This document shows positions 12,800 through 24,000 of a stretch of DNA of 64,000 nt, one piece after another. Every line of letters starts with the position of its first letter. Positions within the stretch are counted from its first letter, which is position 1. Under the pieces are notes generated by a model. That model worked only from the letters and a program-made list of their open reading frames with translations, was not told the DNA's origin and made no database searches. The position numbers were made by a program, and so were the translations under genes. The DNA lies in assembly GCA_904066235.2 (NCBI GenBank), contig CAJFCV020000005.1:8923501-8987500 (forward strand), written 5' to 3'. This DNA is from Bursaphelenchus xylophilus (lineage: Eukaryota > Nematoda > Chromadorea > Rhabditida > Aphelenchoididae).

Positions 12800-15700
12800 C
12801 AAGATTTTTAAATAACTCGACGGTGCCTGCAAGGGCAAGGTAAAATTCAATGAGGCATGGCCTGGCTAGACCTTGCACACCAAATTTAAAGAATGTAAAA
12901 GTGCCCCGCCTAAAGCAGTATCCTTGTCAACAATACTCTCTCCAGATTCGATTTATGGCTTTGTTTTTCCAATTCTTCTCTACCAAATTTGTAATTTTTG
13001 TAGAGCAGGAAATGTTGACTCCTTAACCTTTAGCACAACGTCACCAACCCCAATAACCCATCCATCTGCGGCGCTGATCGTTGATAGCTCGTTACTGCTC
13101 GGTGAATGGCAAACACCCCCATAAAATGACTTCCCGTTTTTGTGCAGTCAATGTTTTTGCACAACTGAAGCGCTCTTGCTAAATGTTTTTGCCTGCAAGT
13201 CTTTTACATGAGGCTATTTTGGTCTGAAAATCTTGTAAGGGTAAAGTTGATACGGAAGTCAAGTTTTCGTAAGGTTTTTTTATGGGATTGATACGCACTT
13301 GGCTGATGGATAAATTCTTAAAAATTTTAGTTGTTTGCTGTCCAGCGGCCAAGGGCATTCGATATTTGCAAGCGACAGAGTACAGAAAAGGAGGGATGAC
13401 CAAATGCCAACAACTTTTTGACCATTGCCTTGTGAATTCTATGGCTATTCTCGTGCGGAAGATCCCAGAAAACCATTGAAGTGTTATCGATACTTTCTGC
13501 TCCAACAGCCCTTCGGTAGCACCCAAAATCGTGTGTAATACGGGTTCGTTACGTAGAGGCTTGTGTTTGTAAACTTTTATTTTCCGCACCATTCCCTTGC
13601 CTGCCTCCATGCCCTTTTCCCAGCCTGTGACCGCTCTCTTGCGTTCGGACCGTCAAAAAATTTTTTTGTTTACGAATGATAACGGTTATTTCCCCATTCG
13701 GCTCCCCCCATCGCCCGAGATTTCCTGTTTTCTTTTGGGTGGCGTTCCCGACTTGTAATCAACCTGTTCCTTCGCTTTTGTAAATGGGATTCATCGTTAC
13801 GGAAACCGTCTTCTCGCCCCTCCACTGTTCCCCTTCCGAGCCCGATCTCGCCCTTTGATTAGATAGCGGAGGCGAGAGGCCTTCCCAGTCTGATCTTTTA
13901 AGAGTTCTTTTTTTCCGAATTTGCATAAATTTCGAGGTGTTTTTGAATGTTTTGCACTTTTGCGAGATTAGAGCCGGGAAAGTTTGTGTTTTGAGGCGCT
14001 AAGTGCTGATGCTTCCTCGTCTGGAGTGTTGTATTTAAGCGGCGAGCCTTCCTAGAATCCTCAGATTTAAAAGTGCACCAAAAAAATCGTCCTGTAATTT
14101 TGCACGTGCGATGAAGAAAAGTCGTTGCATAATGCAGCGACATCATTTTGCAATGCTCAATTTTTTTTATAAATTCACCGTACACATTTTATTCAATTTT
14201 TTTACAGTTAAAAATTAAAAATTTTGATATTTTCACTGAGCGAATGATACTATTTGTCTTTCTTCAAAACTGTCTACTTCCATTTTCCCGAACCCTGACC
14301 CATCTCCTTCTTTATTTTTCCGGGAATCACCCGATGCCCTCTTACCCACTTTGTCTAACCCCGTGTGTAAAAACAACCTGCCCACGTAAAGTCTCTTCCA
14401 AATAAGGAAAGGAAAACAATCAGTTTTCGAAAGTCTTCAGTGGGACGTTTATTACTTTACTCTCGATCCATCAAACAGTGAGAAGGAAGAAGGCGAAGGT
14501 ACCGAGCCATTACGCCCTTCTCTCCCCTTCACGTTTCATTAAAACCGTTTTTTTCGAATGTTCCGTTCGCGGGACGTTTGCGGGCTAAGAAGTGGGGGGT
14601 GAACGTTGAGATGGGGAATATAGACAACGTGTCGACTGAGGCGCTGGAAGTGTTGATTTAGGGTGTAGGAGCTGTTGAGGATGTTTTTGGGCAGTGATTC
14701 GAAAATCGGGATTGCTGGGAGACCTCTTTAGTTTAAAAATGATGCTAAGGACCTTTCTTGATGTTTCCGCTTCGATTTTTCCTTTTATTTCCGTTGCTGA
14801 ATTTGTCGACCTTTCTGCAAATAACTGTTTTTCACGCGAAGAATGCAAAAAATGAATCAAGATCGTTTTTCTCTCTACCCGCATTCAGCATACTCTCTCG
14901 TCAGAAATGACATTAGAAAAAAAGAACCCCTGCAAAGCGCGAGCTAAGATTTTTAGGGATTGATATGTGGACTAGATAGATTGTCCAAGCATAATTTGGA
15001 GTAAATCCAACACTCAGACATTCTTAAACATATCTCGCTTATTTTAAAGTTCATGACTGAAATTTCTTTCGTTTAAGACCCCATTTTCTATCAGCATCTT
15101 ATCAAATTTGTTGTTATAAACTTTAAATTTTCTTTCTTAGAAATGACAACAGTAACGATCCCTGCGATTCCCGTTGGAAGTTTCATTCCCCCACCCAAAA
15201 GTGTAAACTGATTGTGAAAGGGCTTTTTTGGTAAAACTTTTTTAATTGGTGCTTCAATCGAGTTAAGAGCTGCGATAACGACCACACATCACCAGATAAC
15301 AGCTCCTGGATGGGCTATTAATACAGATTTTTTGGATAATTTTTATGGAATTTTTTGTGATCTTATATCATCTATGAAAATGCTGGATAATTTTGCATTT
15401 TTGAGTTTGTAAAATTTCGAATTTCTTTACAAATTTTTTAACGTCATCCTTGATGTTTCCGAATCACGTATGACATCCCCTTCAAAGATCGGAATTGGCC
15501 ATCTTGTTTACGGACCTTCAAAAACGAAAGTGAAACTTGAGAGCGCCAGATGCCTCAAGATCGTTTCATTTTTCGATTTTTTGAGCTTTTTTTTTGTTTG
15601 TAAACGAATATGCGTGATGTCTTGGCAATTTTTCAAAGTGTCATTTTTTCCTCCGCGATTTGGCGTGTGTTATTTCGGGATTGGAAAGGAATTTTTTCTG

Positions 15701-16100
15701 GATTTTTAAACTTTTGGGAATAGGAATGTGTAACACGTGTTTTGTTATTTTTTTGTGGACTTTATATGATAGATTAGATTTCAAAAGATCGACTAAAGAG
15801 CAACAAAAATTAATTGGCGTTTTGGGATCGTTGCGGTATTTTTGTTTGACTTTGATATTTGCGCGATTATTTTGGATTTTTTTGCGTTTTTACTGAATAA
15901 TGTTAACTTTTGTGGTTTTCAGGACAACATAAATGAGCCACTAATCATCATCGTTTCAATAACAATACAGGATTTTTTGATTTTTTTACCAAAAAAAATC
16001 TCAAGTTGGGAACCTTGATATTTGCGTATTTTAGACGCTACTCGCCTTTTGTACTACCCAAAAAGTCATCCCAGATTGTTTTCTGAGATATTCGATATAA
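12800..16100. other. Noncoding stretch, no gene recognised
   Basis: AT-rich DNA with GC-rich patches near 13.6-13.9 and 14.5-14.9 kb. The patch at 14,585-14,700 is open on the minus strand with a Pro/Ser/Gln-rich reading (ending QRSPPTS), which I consider too weak to call. A repeat fragment containing GCAAAGCGCGAGCTAA starts at 14,932 and recurs near 35.77 and 57.63 kb. Confidence 0.35.
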
Positions 16101-16126
16101 AATTCAAATTCAAATTTGCCCTTTGA

Positions 16127-16366
16127 GGATTTGATCCAGTGGCAAAAAACGTGCCATTCTGCATCCAGGAAGCGTAAAAAATGTAGCAAAATACCTCCCT
16201 CTCCAAGTGAAAAAACTCGGATTTCAAAAGCTCTTTTTGTGAGGAGAAAGGGCGCGCTCTTCTAAACGAAGTTTTTTCACTTGGAGAGGGAAGCATTTTG
16301 CCACATTTTGGATACTTCCCGGATGAAAAATGGCACATTTTTGTCACTGGATCAGGTCCAATTCTG
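16127..16366. mobile_element. Palindromic MITE, family GATCCAGTGG, copy A
   Basis: Both halves are inverted copies of each other, with outer motif TTGATCCAGTGGC and inner CTCCAAGTGAAAAAACT. The right end reads GGATCAGGTCC...CTG followed by TA, as expected of a TA-targeting Tc1/mariner-type MITE. Other copies are at 38.7, 48.1, 57.7 and 63.7 kb. This is the only copy in the left half of the window. It has no coding capacity. Confidence 0.8.
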
Positions 16367-16441
16367 TATTAATCCCAAAAAATCAAAAAAAATGCAAAAA
16401 CACCCCTTGGCCAACCCTTTTTCCTCTCTCCCCCCAACCTG

Positions 16442-16678
16442 CTAGCCTTTGAATGACCATCTATTCAGGTCATTGTCTCTGCCCATCACTTTATTATTGT
16501 CGGTGCTGTTTGTCTTTTTACTGATCAACCTGTGTGCATCTTTTGTATCGGCCCCCCTTAACAATGGAGCGGAAGAAACGCTGGCGATAAGTGCGTCAAA
16601 ATAGTTTCCGGTGGGGCCGAGCTTTTGCGTCACGGATTTCCCTGGGGACGGTGGATTAGAGATGACGGTTGGTGCAGC
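16442..16678 (-). other. Weak coding candidate, minus strand, 79 codons
   Basis: This open minus-strand frame reads IAAPTVISNPPSPGKSVTQK onwards and ends ...NDLNRWSFKG at a stop. Its codon use and composition look protein-like, better than neighbouring frames. A stop lies just upstream and no good TTTTCAG acceptor is seen; CCGTCCCCAG at about 16,645 is possible but would not give this frame from the start. No family is recognised. It could be an exon of the same unresolved minus-strand gene as the 12.5 kb candidate, or chance. Confidence 0.22.
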
Positions 16679-16799
16679 GATTTACGGTAGACGGAACGGG
16701 TACTTGCGGAATTATAGGTGTAGGTGACAAGCTTGGAAATTGAAGCGATAAATTTGGCTTTTAATTTTTAAGGCGTGGTAGGATTGATCTATGCGTTTT

Positions 16800-17850
16800 C
16801 TAGGAGCGCTTAATGCACCAAAAACCATATGAAATACAGTTGTTTGTTGCGAGATCGCTTGCTATTAAGCAAATTATGCAGGTTATATAAAAAATATAAA
16901 ATTATGTTAATAATTTTAGTCCCAAAACCAGCAATTTTTTTGACAGCTACGGTTTTTACCGGTGCATCAAATATTGGCCTGTTTCTCGAGCAATTTGGTC
17001 AACATTGGTGATCTTTGTCTTGTTTCGCCTACATTTTCTACTTCACTCAACTCTTTTATGTTCTCGAGCTCCATTTTTGGCACGTCCAAATTTCTGTTAT
17101 GCCGTGACAAATTCCGTAAACAACGCTGCGGCTCTAAATCCAGCCATCACCCTTCATTTCGAGCGAAAAATCTCACTTTTCCTCCTCGAAAGCTGGGGGG
17201 GCCCCATGTTGTTTTAGGGGCGCGCCAAGAGAGAGATTTTTCTCGCGGAGAGCACCTCGGGCCTGCTGGGGCGTTCACGGAACGTCGGAGCAAAAGTGTG
17301 GGACGGTCGAGAGAAAAAATTGAGAAGGAAGAGCCCGACGTTTTTCTGTGGCGATTGGTCTCTTTGCAAGGAGAGACGAGAAAAATTTGAGCTCTAGGGC
17401 AACGTTTGATGGATATACCGGCAAGATGGTGGGGTTACCGGTTTGTTTGTTGGTACTGGTTTGGAGGTGATCAGTGATGGATGAGAATTGTTTGGGGGAA
17501 TGGAGCCTTGAGCTTGATTTAGAGCTTATTTTTTGGAGATTTTATGGGGTTAAAAGTGATGTAAAGGGCGACAATTAAATTGTGCTGCAAAATGGAGCAG
17601 TTCGTATCATAAAAAAAAGTTTTTCTTCTGATTAGCAAGCTTTATCGATATGGAAATAAGCGTACTTTGAGACTTTTTTTCACCAAAATCACCATTTCTG
17701 CGCCGTGTCAGATATGCTCTTTTACTGGCTAAATACTATGACTTTTGCCCCATTTCACAACACTGTCAACGCTAAAGCCTCTAGCCAATCCCCAGTAGCT
17801 TCGGTTCTCTGTTCCGAACATCCCATAAAACAGTGGAAAAGTTTATGATC
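16800..17850. other. Noncoding stretch, no gene recognised
   Basis: AT-rich DNA with one GC-rich patch at about 17.1-17.4 kb. No open frame has domain or splice support. Confidence 0.35.
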
Positions 17851-17856
17851 CCCCTC

Positions 17857-18076
17857 CACGGCAACCCAGAATAGAACAAAAATGTCTCCCGCCCACTTTT
17901 GAATTTCGTCCAAACGAAGTGTCAAAATTCACAAAAGAAATAAAATAATTCCGAGAAAAATGTTCTTCGGTCGGAAACCCGCACGAAAAATTCATTTTTG
18001 ACATTTCGTTTGAATTCAACCGATACTAGGTAGGCGAAGTGCCGAAACGAGGCGGGAGACTCCCTGGGTTGCCGTG
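17857..18076. mobile_element. 220-bp nonautonomous DNA element with 5-bp target duplication, copy 1
   Basis: The element starts CACGGCAACCCAG and ends with the inverted form CTGGGTTGCCGTG. It is flanked by CCCTC on both sides (17,852-17,856 and 18,077-18,081), a 5-bp target-site duplication. A second copy at 52,580-54,041 has the same ends and a different 5-bp duplication, which confirms the boundaries. It has no coding capacity. Confidence 0.85.
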
Positions 18077-18099
18077 CCCTCCTACTATTAAACTCTGAT

Positions 18100-21000
18100 T
18101 GTTTCAACCCGACTTGCGAAGCGACGGAAAAGACGGGCTCAAAGCAATTGGGTTTTTCAAGCCGTCCCCAAAGTTGCGTGCTCCCCCCAGAGACCGCACC
18201 CAACGTTCCGATGGCTATTCGAACGAAACGCGAGCCATTTATTTTGTTGCCAAAGGGGTCTTTTCAGCAGCGGGCATTAAAATGAGGCGCATTTTTTTGG
18301 GGGAGAATGTTGGACTTGGATTCAAAATATAGTGGAATTTGAGGATGTAGGTGGGAATTTTTACAAGTCTTTTTTGGATGCGGGGAAAAGCGAGCTTAAG
18401 GGCATAGCTTTGCCAATTTTTGGACCGTTGTAGACCTCTTAATTTCACTTCAATTCTTGCCGCTCTGATCTACGCAGATGAGAAGCCAATCCCACAACCA
18501 TTTAGCATTTATTCTGGTGCCATTGCTGACAAGGAAGCAGTAAAAATGAACGTTTAGTATAACTATTTTGGCAGGTCCTGCAGGATGCACTCTAAAAGTT
18601 CTCGAAGCCTATTAGAGGATCTTATCCTCCCCCTAAGACGGCTTATGCAAGTTCTGACGGTTTCAATTACAGAAATTGCTTGAATCATCAACCTCTGTCG
18701 ACGAAACGACAGTCTCGCGGCTTTATTTATAAAATTTGTCTTCTGACCTCTACTGAATTTTTTGGCCGGACTTGTGTCTCCAACCATCTGCATCACCCTT
18801 CCTAAAAATAACGACCTGCTCCGTGTTGAGCCGACAGATCCATGTCCATGGTCAGAAGGTTATGTACACGATCGGGTTTCGTTTCTCGCGCGCGGTGTTT
18901 GATGGATACGACCGTATTCGGGCTGATTCTCGGGGGTCAGGCTTGTTTCAGACGAAAATTTCGGGAGAAGTGGGGGCGCTGAATCTTTCCACTTTCCCCG
19001 AGCTGCATCGAGGATTTGTTGGTCAACCCATTGGGTTCACTGCGTATTCATTCGGGGGAGATGCGGGGTGAATGAGGGTTTTAGAGGTCTGTAGGTGTAT
19101 TAGGTAAGGTTTGATGAGTCTGAGGTGTTAAAGAAACGTTCTACTCTGTAATAAATTAACCGCGGATTCAAACTATTATTATATCAGCTTATCTTTTCCC
19201 AAGACCTTTTAATACCTTTTAAGCAACTAGTAATCTACTAATGCAGTAATTATTTACCGGAGTTGCCCTTTTTCTCTAAAAACGTCTTGCTCCTTCTGAA
19301 AAGGTCTTATTGTAATCTTGCACGTTGTAGTTTCCGCCTACGTCATCTAGTTCAAAGTCTAGGGAGTCGTTGGAGTCGATAAACCCTTGGGCTACCGAAT
19401 CTTAGCAAGTATAGGTAATCTATTAGCTGCTCGTCATGGAAGGAGGTTCTCTGATGCTTTTATGGTCGACGGAGAAAAAGTGGCTAAGGGGGTAACAATG
19501 TGAGGCGGCGATGTCAGTAGAGTGACATTTCTAATCGTTTTTTAGGCGTGTCTTAGTGATTTACTTAGAGGGTCTTAAGGGGCAATGTTGTGACTTTTTC
19601 GGAGGTAAAACCTCGAGTTATGAAGAGTAAGGCTAGTGTAATAGTATATCTTATCGATTGATAACGAAAGCGAGCCATGACAAATGATTTTAACGGTTTT
19701 CATCGAAGGTTTCCGGAAAAGACTTTATCTTTCAATTTCTTCCGTTTAAAAAGCTGTTTTTGACCTGTCGATTCGTTTGCATCGTGCTTTGATCACCCCC
19801 TTTACTCGGCTATCAAGCTAATCACCGTCGATGAAAACGATTTTCACCTCGCCAACAATTTGCTTCCTCATCCACGCAATCTGTCTTGGTTGTCTTACTC
19901 AACCCGCCTCAACCCAAAATCCACGTTTTGTTGAGTCTGGGGCGGCTGATAATTAAGCGGCGACGACGACGAGGGGGGATCGCCCGCGGCGCTACGCCAC
20001 AAGCTCGGAGCTCCGAATTTGGGTTAAGCGAGCGTCCGCTGTTCCGGATTTCCATCTTGAAACATTATGGCGCAACCCTTCCTCTCCCCCCTAATGACGT
20101 TTTTTTGGAGAATGGGGGAAGTGGGGGATTTTTTGTCGCCTTCCAAGTCGCTTGACCCGACAACCCCTCGGATGAGGGAGATTCGCCGTAAATGACTTTG
20201 GATCTTTTCTTCCGCTCACCGACGATACGATGAGGGGGTGCGAAAGGAAGGGGGATGCTGTGCAGATTAACTTAGGTAAGATGGGCAGGTAAATAGGGCA
20301 AGGGAATCTTTCTAGGGTATGCTTAAAATTGTATATTATAATCAGCTGACCCAGTGCTGAAAATTTGTTTCTAGTAGCCTTTTAGGCATTGGTTAAGCGT
20401 CAAGTGACTTGAGAATAGCTTGCAGATTATTTTTGCAGATTTTTAAGTCTTGTTTCCCCAAGGGATCCACCGTATTTTTTATTTCTTTGACATTTTTGTG
20501 TTAATGTCCGCGTAGCATCATCTCATCTTTTCTCGTTTTCAGTACTACGTATATGTATATGTATTCATTGATGTTTTCAGAGAGCCTCACAATAAGCCTC
20601 GCCATCCCATGCAACCCCTTGACCATTTCAAAATCCCCTCCAAATCTTGATAGGGCCTCGGACCTCGAGTACACCGCGTATCATCCTACGTGCTTGTCGT
20701 TCCCTCCAAAAGATCATAGGCCATCTTTTTTCGGCCTCTGACATAATCTTGCCTACCGTATGCAGCTCGCCGCTCTCGCCGAGTGTTTACGTCTGCGCCT
20801 TGATGATAGTGCATTTGCCCTGGCTTTATGGAGCCGAGGCGAGGGTTTTTGGCGAAAGGTCATGCAAACAGGAATGTTCGGAGGAGAACGGAAATAGTAA
20901 GGAGGGATCAGATTCGCATAGCAGGAGCAAAAATAGACGAAGAGAGCTGGTGAGGCCAGAAAAATTGAGCCGGCCAGACGTATGAGAGGTTTTTGTAAAA

Positions 21001-24000
21001 TACGGGGTCGTTATAGTCCTTCTTGGTAAAGCTGACTTCCGTGGAAGAGATATAAGTGGCAACATGCGTTTTGCAGAAGCAACAAATACCAAAAATTTCT
21101 TCCTCAAACGCTGCTGGAAATTGAGGCCATTCTAAATTGCGCATAGCAAAATTTAACCAAAATTTGGGACTGGTATCAGTACGTTTCTAGTAAACTGCGC
21201 AGTAAGCTCTACCACCTTGCCATTTTCCCTGCATTTTTCGTACTTCCACGTACGCCTCAACTGCTTATCCCCTGCACGAACTCGTACTGTAAGCCCTCCA
21301 AAAATACCCATTCCGCAAATTCACATGCTTTACACGTTCTATATATTACATATTCATCATCATGGCTTTGTTTCGTCGAACGGAATCCAGCTAATACTCG
21401 GATCCGGCCAAGGATTTTTTGTCCATCTTTTTTTCGTTTCAAGTATGATCCCTGACGTGCCAAACGTATGTGCAAGCGGGCTGAGAGGTGCAGTCAACGC
21501 GCTTTGCGGCTAATCCCGCCGCGTGCTCCTTGGGGCTAACAGTGCAGCCGGGTTTTGGGATTAGAGGCGGGGAACGTCAGCAAGCCAAACATCCCGGACT
21601 CCTGTCTCGCGATAGAGCGCCCCACACGTCCCCATTGTCCACGCTTGATCTTGAACGACGCAGATGTCTTTTCGAATGGCGGGGACCCTCCCTTCCCGTC
21701 TTTTTCTCCGTCTTTTCGTTGCTTCTTCTCGCCCCAGCTTCCTCGGCTCAACACGAGAGCATTCTTATAGCCCCGTGCATTTCTGTTCTCACTTGTCCGA
21801 CGCAGATGGCCACTGGGAGCGTCGAGAGCGCGTTTTTTTGTTTGTTGTGTGCGTGGAGAACTCCTACAGCCGCAACTTTTTTTTCCGAGGAGATGATAGG
21901 TTGAGATGGGCGCTTGAGAGTTGAGTGCTTGTGTGGATCCCCGAGACGTCGGGTTTTTTTATTTTATGTGCAATTTCCGTGAAGAAATCGAGGGCTGTCC
22001 GAGGATTTGGAAGGTGGCATATGGGACTGAGGCATGCAGGGAAATGGAAACTTTTATGTTTTATTGGCTAACTGTGTGTAGACCACCAACCTAAATTTTT
22101 TCTACCATTTATGGCGATTTTTGATTTTATAGAGCCCTTGCTATACTCAAATTTATATCTTTTATTCTTTCTCAAATAATTCCAAGTGTTTATCCCAATC
22201 AGAATCCCCAATGATAAATGCTTTTTTTATAAAAAAATAAATGTAGGAAACAGAGGTTTTTGCGGTGTTCTGCATCAAAAATCGGCTATAATACCCGCTC
22301 CTTAAGCAAAAACCCCCGAGTATTGTCTTGCTCTTGCGTAATCCTTACGACAAACAGCAGGGATATGCAAACGAGTTATGTATGTAAAATGCATGTGCGC
22401 TGCCAACTAATCCGTTTTTGTCTCTAGATCAACGCAAGAGTGACATAAAAGGGCATTTTATTTTAGGCGCAACTCTTGAAGAGACTTTTAGAAATCTTCT
22501 TGCAAGGTAGTTGTAGGCTCTTTCATATGTCTAGTCTTGTAGATATCGAGTCCATTTGGCTTAAGAAACCCCCACGTCCAGCGGCCTTTGCAGCCCACAC
22601 ATCTGTCCTTCTTGGCGGCGCTGCGCAGGTCAGCCGATCACAGCCCATCCACGTTCAACTCGTTCGCTTTTTTGCGTCCGTTTTTTCTCAGCCGAACTCT
22701 TGTGCAACCTTGGCGACCTCTCCGCGGGCATTCACTTCCAAACGGTGCTGATTTTATCGCGGAACTTACATATAATAAATGGAACACTGTATAGATAACG
22801 GCGCGGTTCGAGGGGGGAAAGGGCGACAATTCAGTAGTATTAGGCTGAAATTCGGCCGTGAAAAGTTGCGCAGGCGATTCGGAGATAGATGGTTGCGCGC
22901 TCAAATACAGTGCTGTCTTTTGACGTTTTATTCTGCATTCAGCGATGAGATTTTCTGCGTGAATCGCGGGGTTTTCCAGGAGTACCTAAAATTCGGGGGC
23001 TTTCTCTTTCAGAATGCGTTTCTTTGCGTATGGTGCCATCTCCACGCCGCGGAAGCCTCAAACACCACGATCCTCTCCATCTTGCAGGGTTATGACCCGC
23101 GGGCAAGGCGCGATTAATAACCGGCGTCACGTTATCATTAATCTCTTCGCCTCTCCTCCATGACCCCATCCATTCATTTTGTTGCACCCCGCCCCGCCAA
23201 ATGACCATGCATGGGGCTCTAAAGCGGGCGGCCGCCCCGATGCGAAGAGAGACTGAAGAACACTTCAGGCGGCTCCGCCGCGTTCGCGACCCCCGGCCCG
23301 CTGTTTACAATTCGCCGGAACGCGGGACCAAAAAGTGATTTCCTTCGCCTTCCGCACCGAGCCGGGGGCCGCCTCCCCCCAATATCCCGGCTTGTCGGCG
23401 GGGTCGCCCGCTACGCTCCCGCTCAAAAAAAATGTTTGCGGTGCGCTGGGAGCGAAAACGCAGTCACAACGAAAGCAGACGGCGACGAAAGACGAAAATG
23501 TGGAGCACAGTGCGGCGCGATGGGGGAGACGAGGCTGGATCGGCTGCTGCTCCTCGTTCCGTCCCGATTTTTCGGCAAGAGGAGAAAGACGGAGAGACAG
23601 AGAGGAGAGTGGGAAAAAACGGACGAAACAAAAAACGGGACGGGGGGACGGAAAGGTCAGACGGGGGCGCGCTCCGAAGGTCGTCCTGCTCTCCGAAAAG
23701 GGGGGGAGGAGAAGCGAGCCGAACATTTTTTTGGGGTTTGCGCGAGCCTCGATCACTTTTTTTTTGAAACAGATAGGGAAGTGTTGCAAGCAAGCGTTCA
23801 AGGCCGAGCAGGGAACGAAAATGATAAGGCACTAGCCTTTTTTGGAAAACTAGGGCTGTTTGCAGAGGGGCCACGAGACAGCGATGCGATGGGCGAGATA
23901 ACCAGAGTTTGAACTTTGATTTTTTGCAAGTTTTGGACTTTTCCGCTTCTTTTCGTTCGTATTCCTGTAACTGTCTGAATCCGCATGCTTTGTAGAAAAT

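Noticed and set aside
18772..19071. Plus-strand frame of 99 codons with protein-like composition
   Set aside because: No domain, no start context and no splice partner; the opposite strand is equally open nearby.
23265..23912. Open frames of 100-178 codons on both strands
   Set aside because: They overlap in the same GC-rich patch, have low-complexity composition, and show no domain or splice sites.
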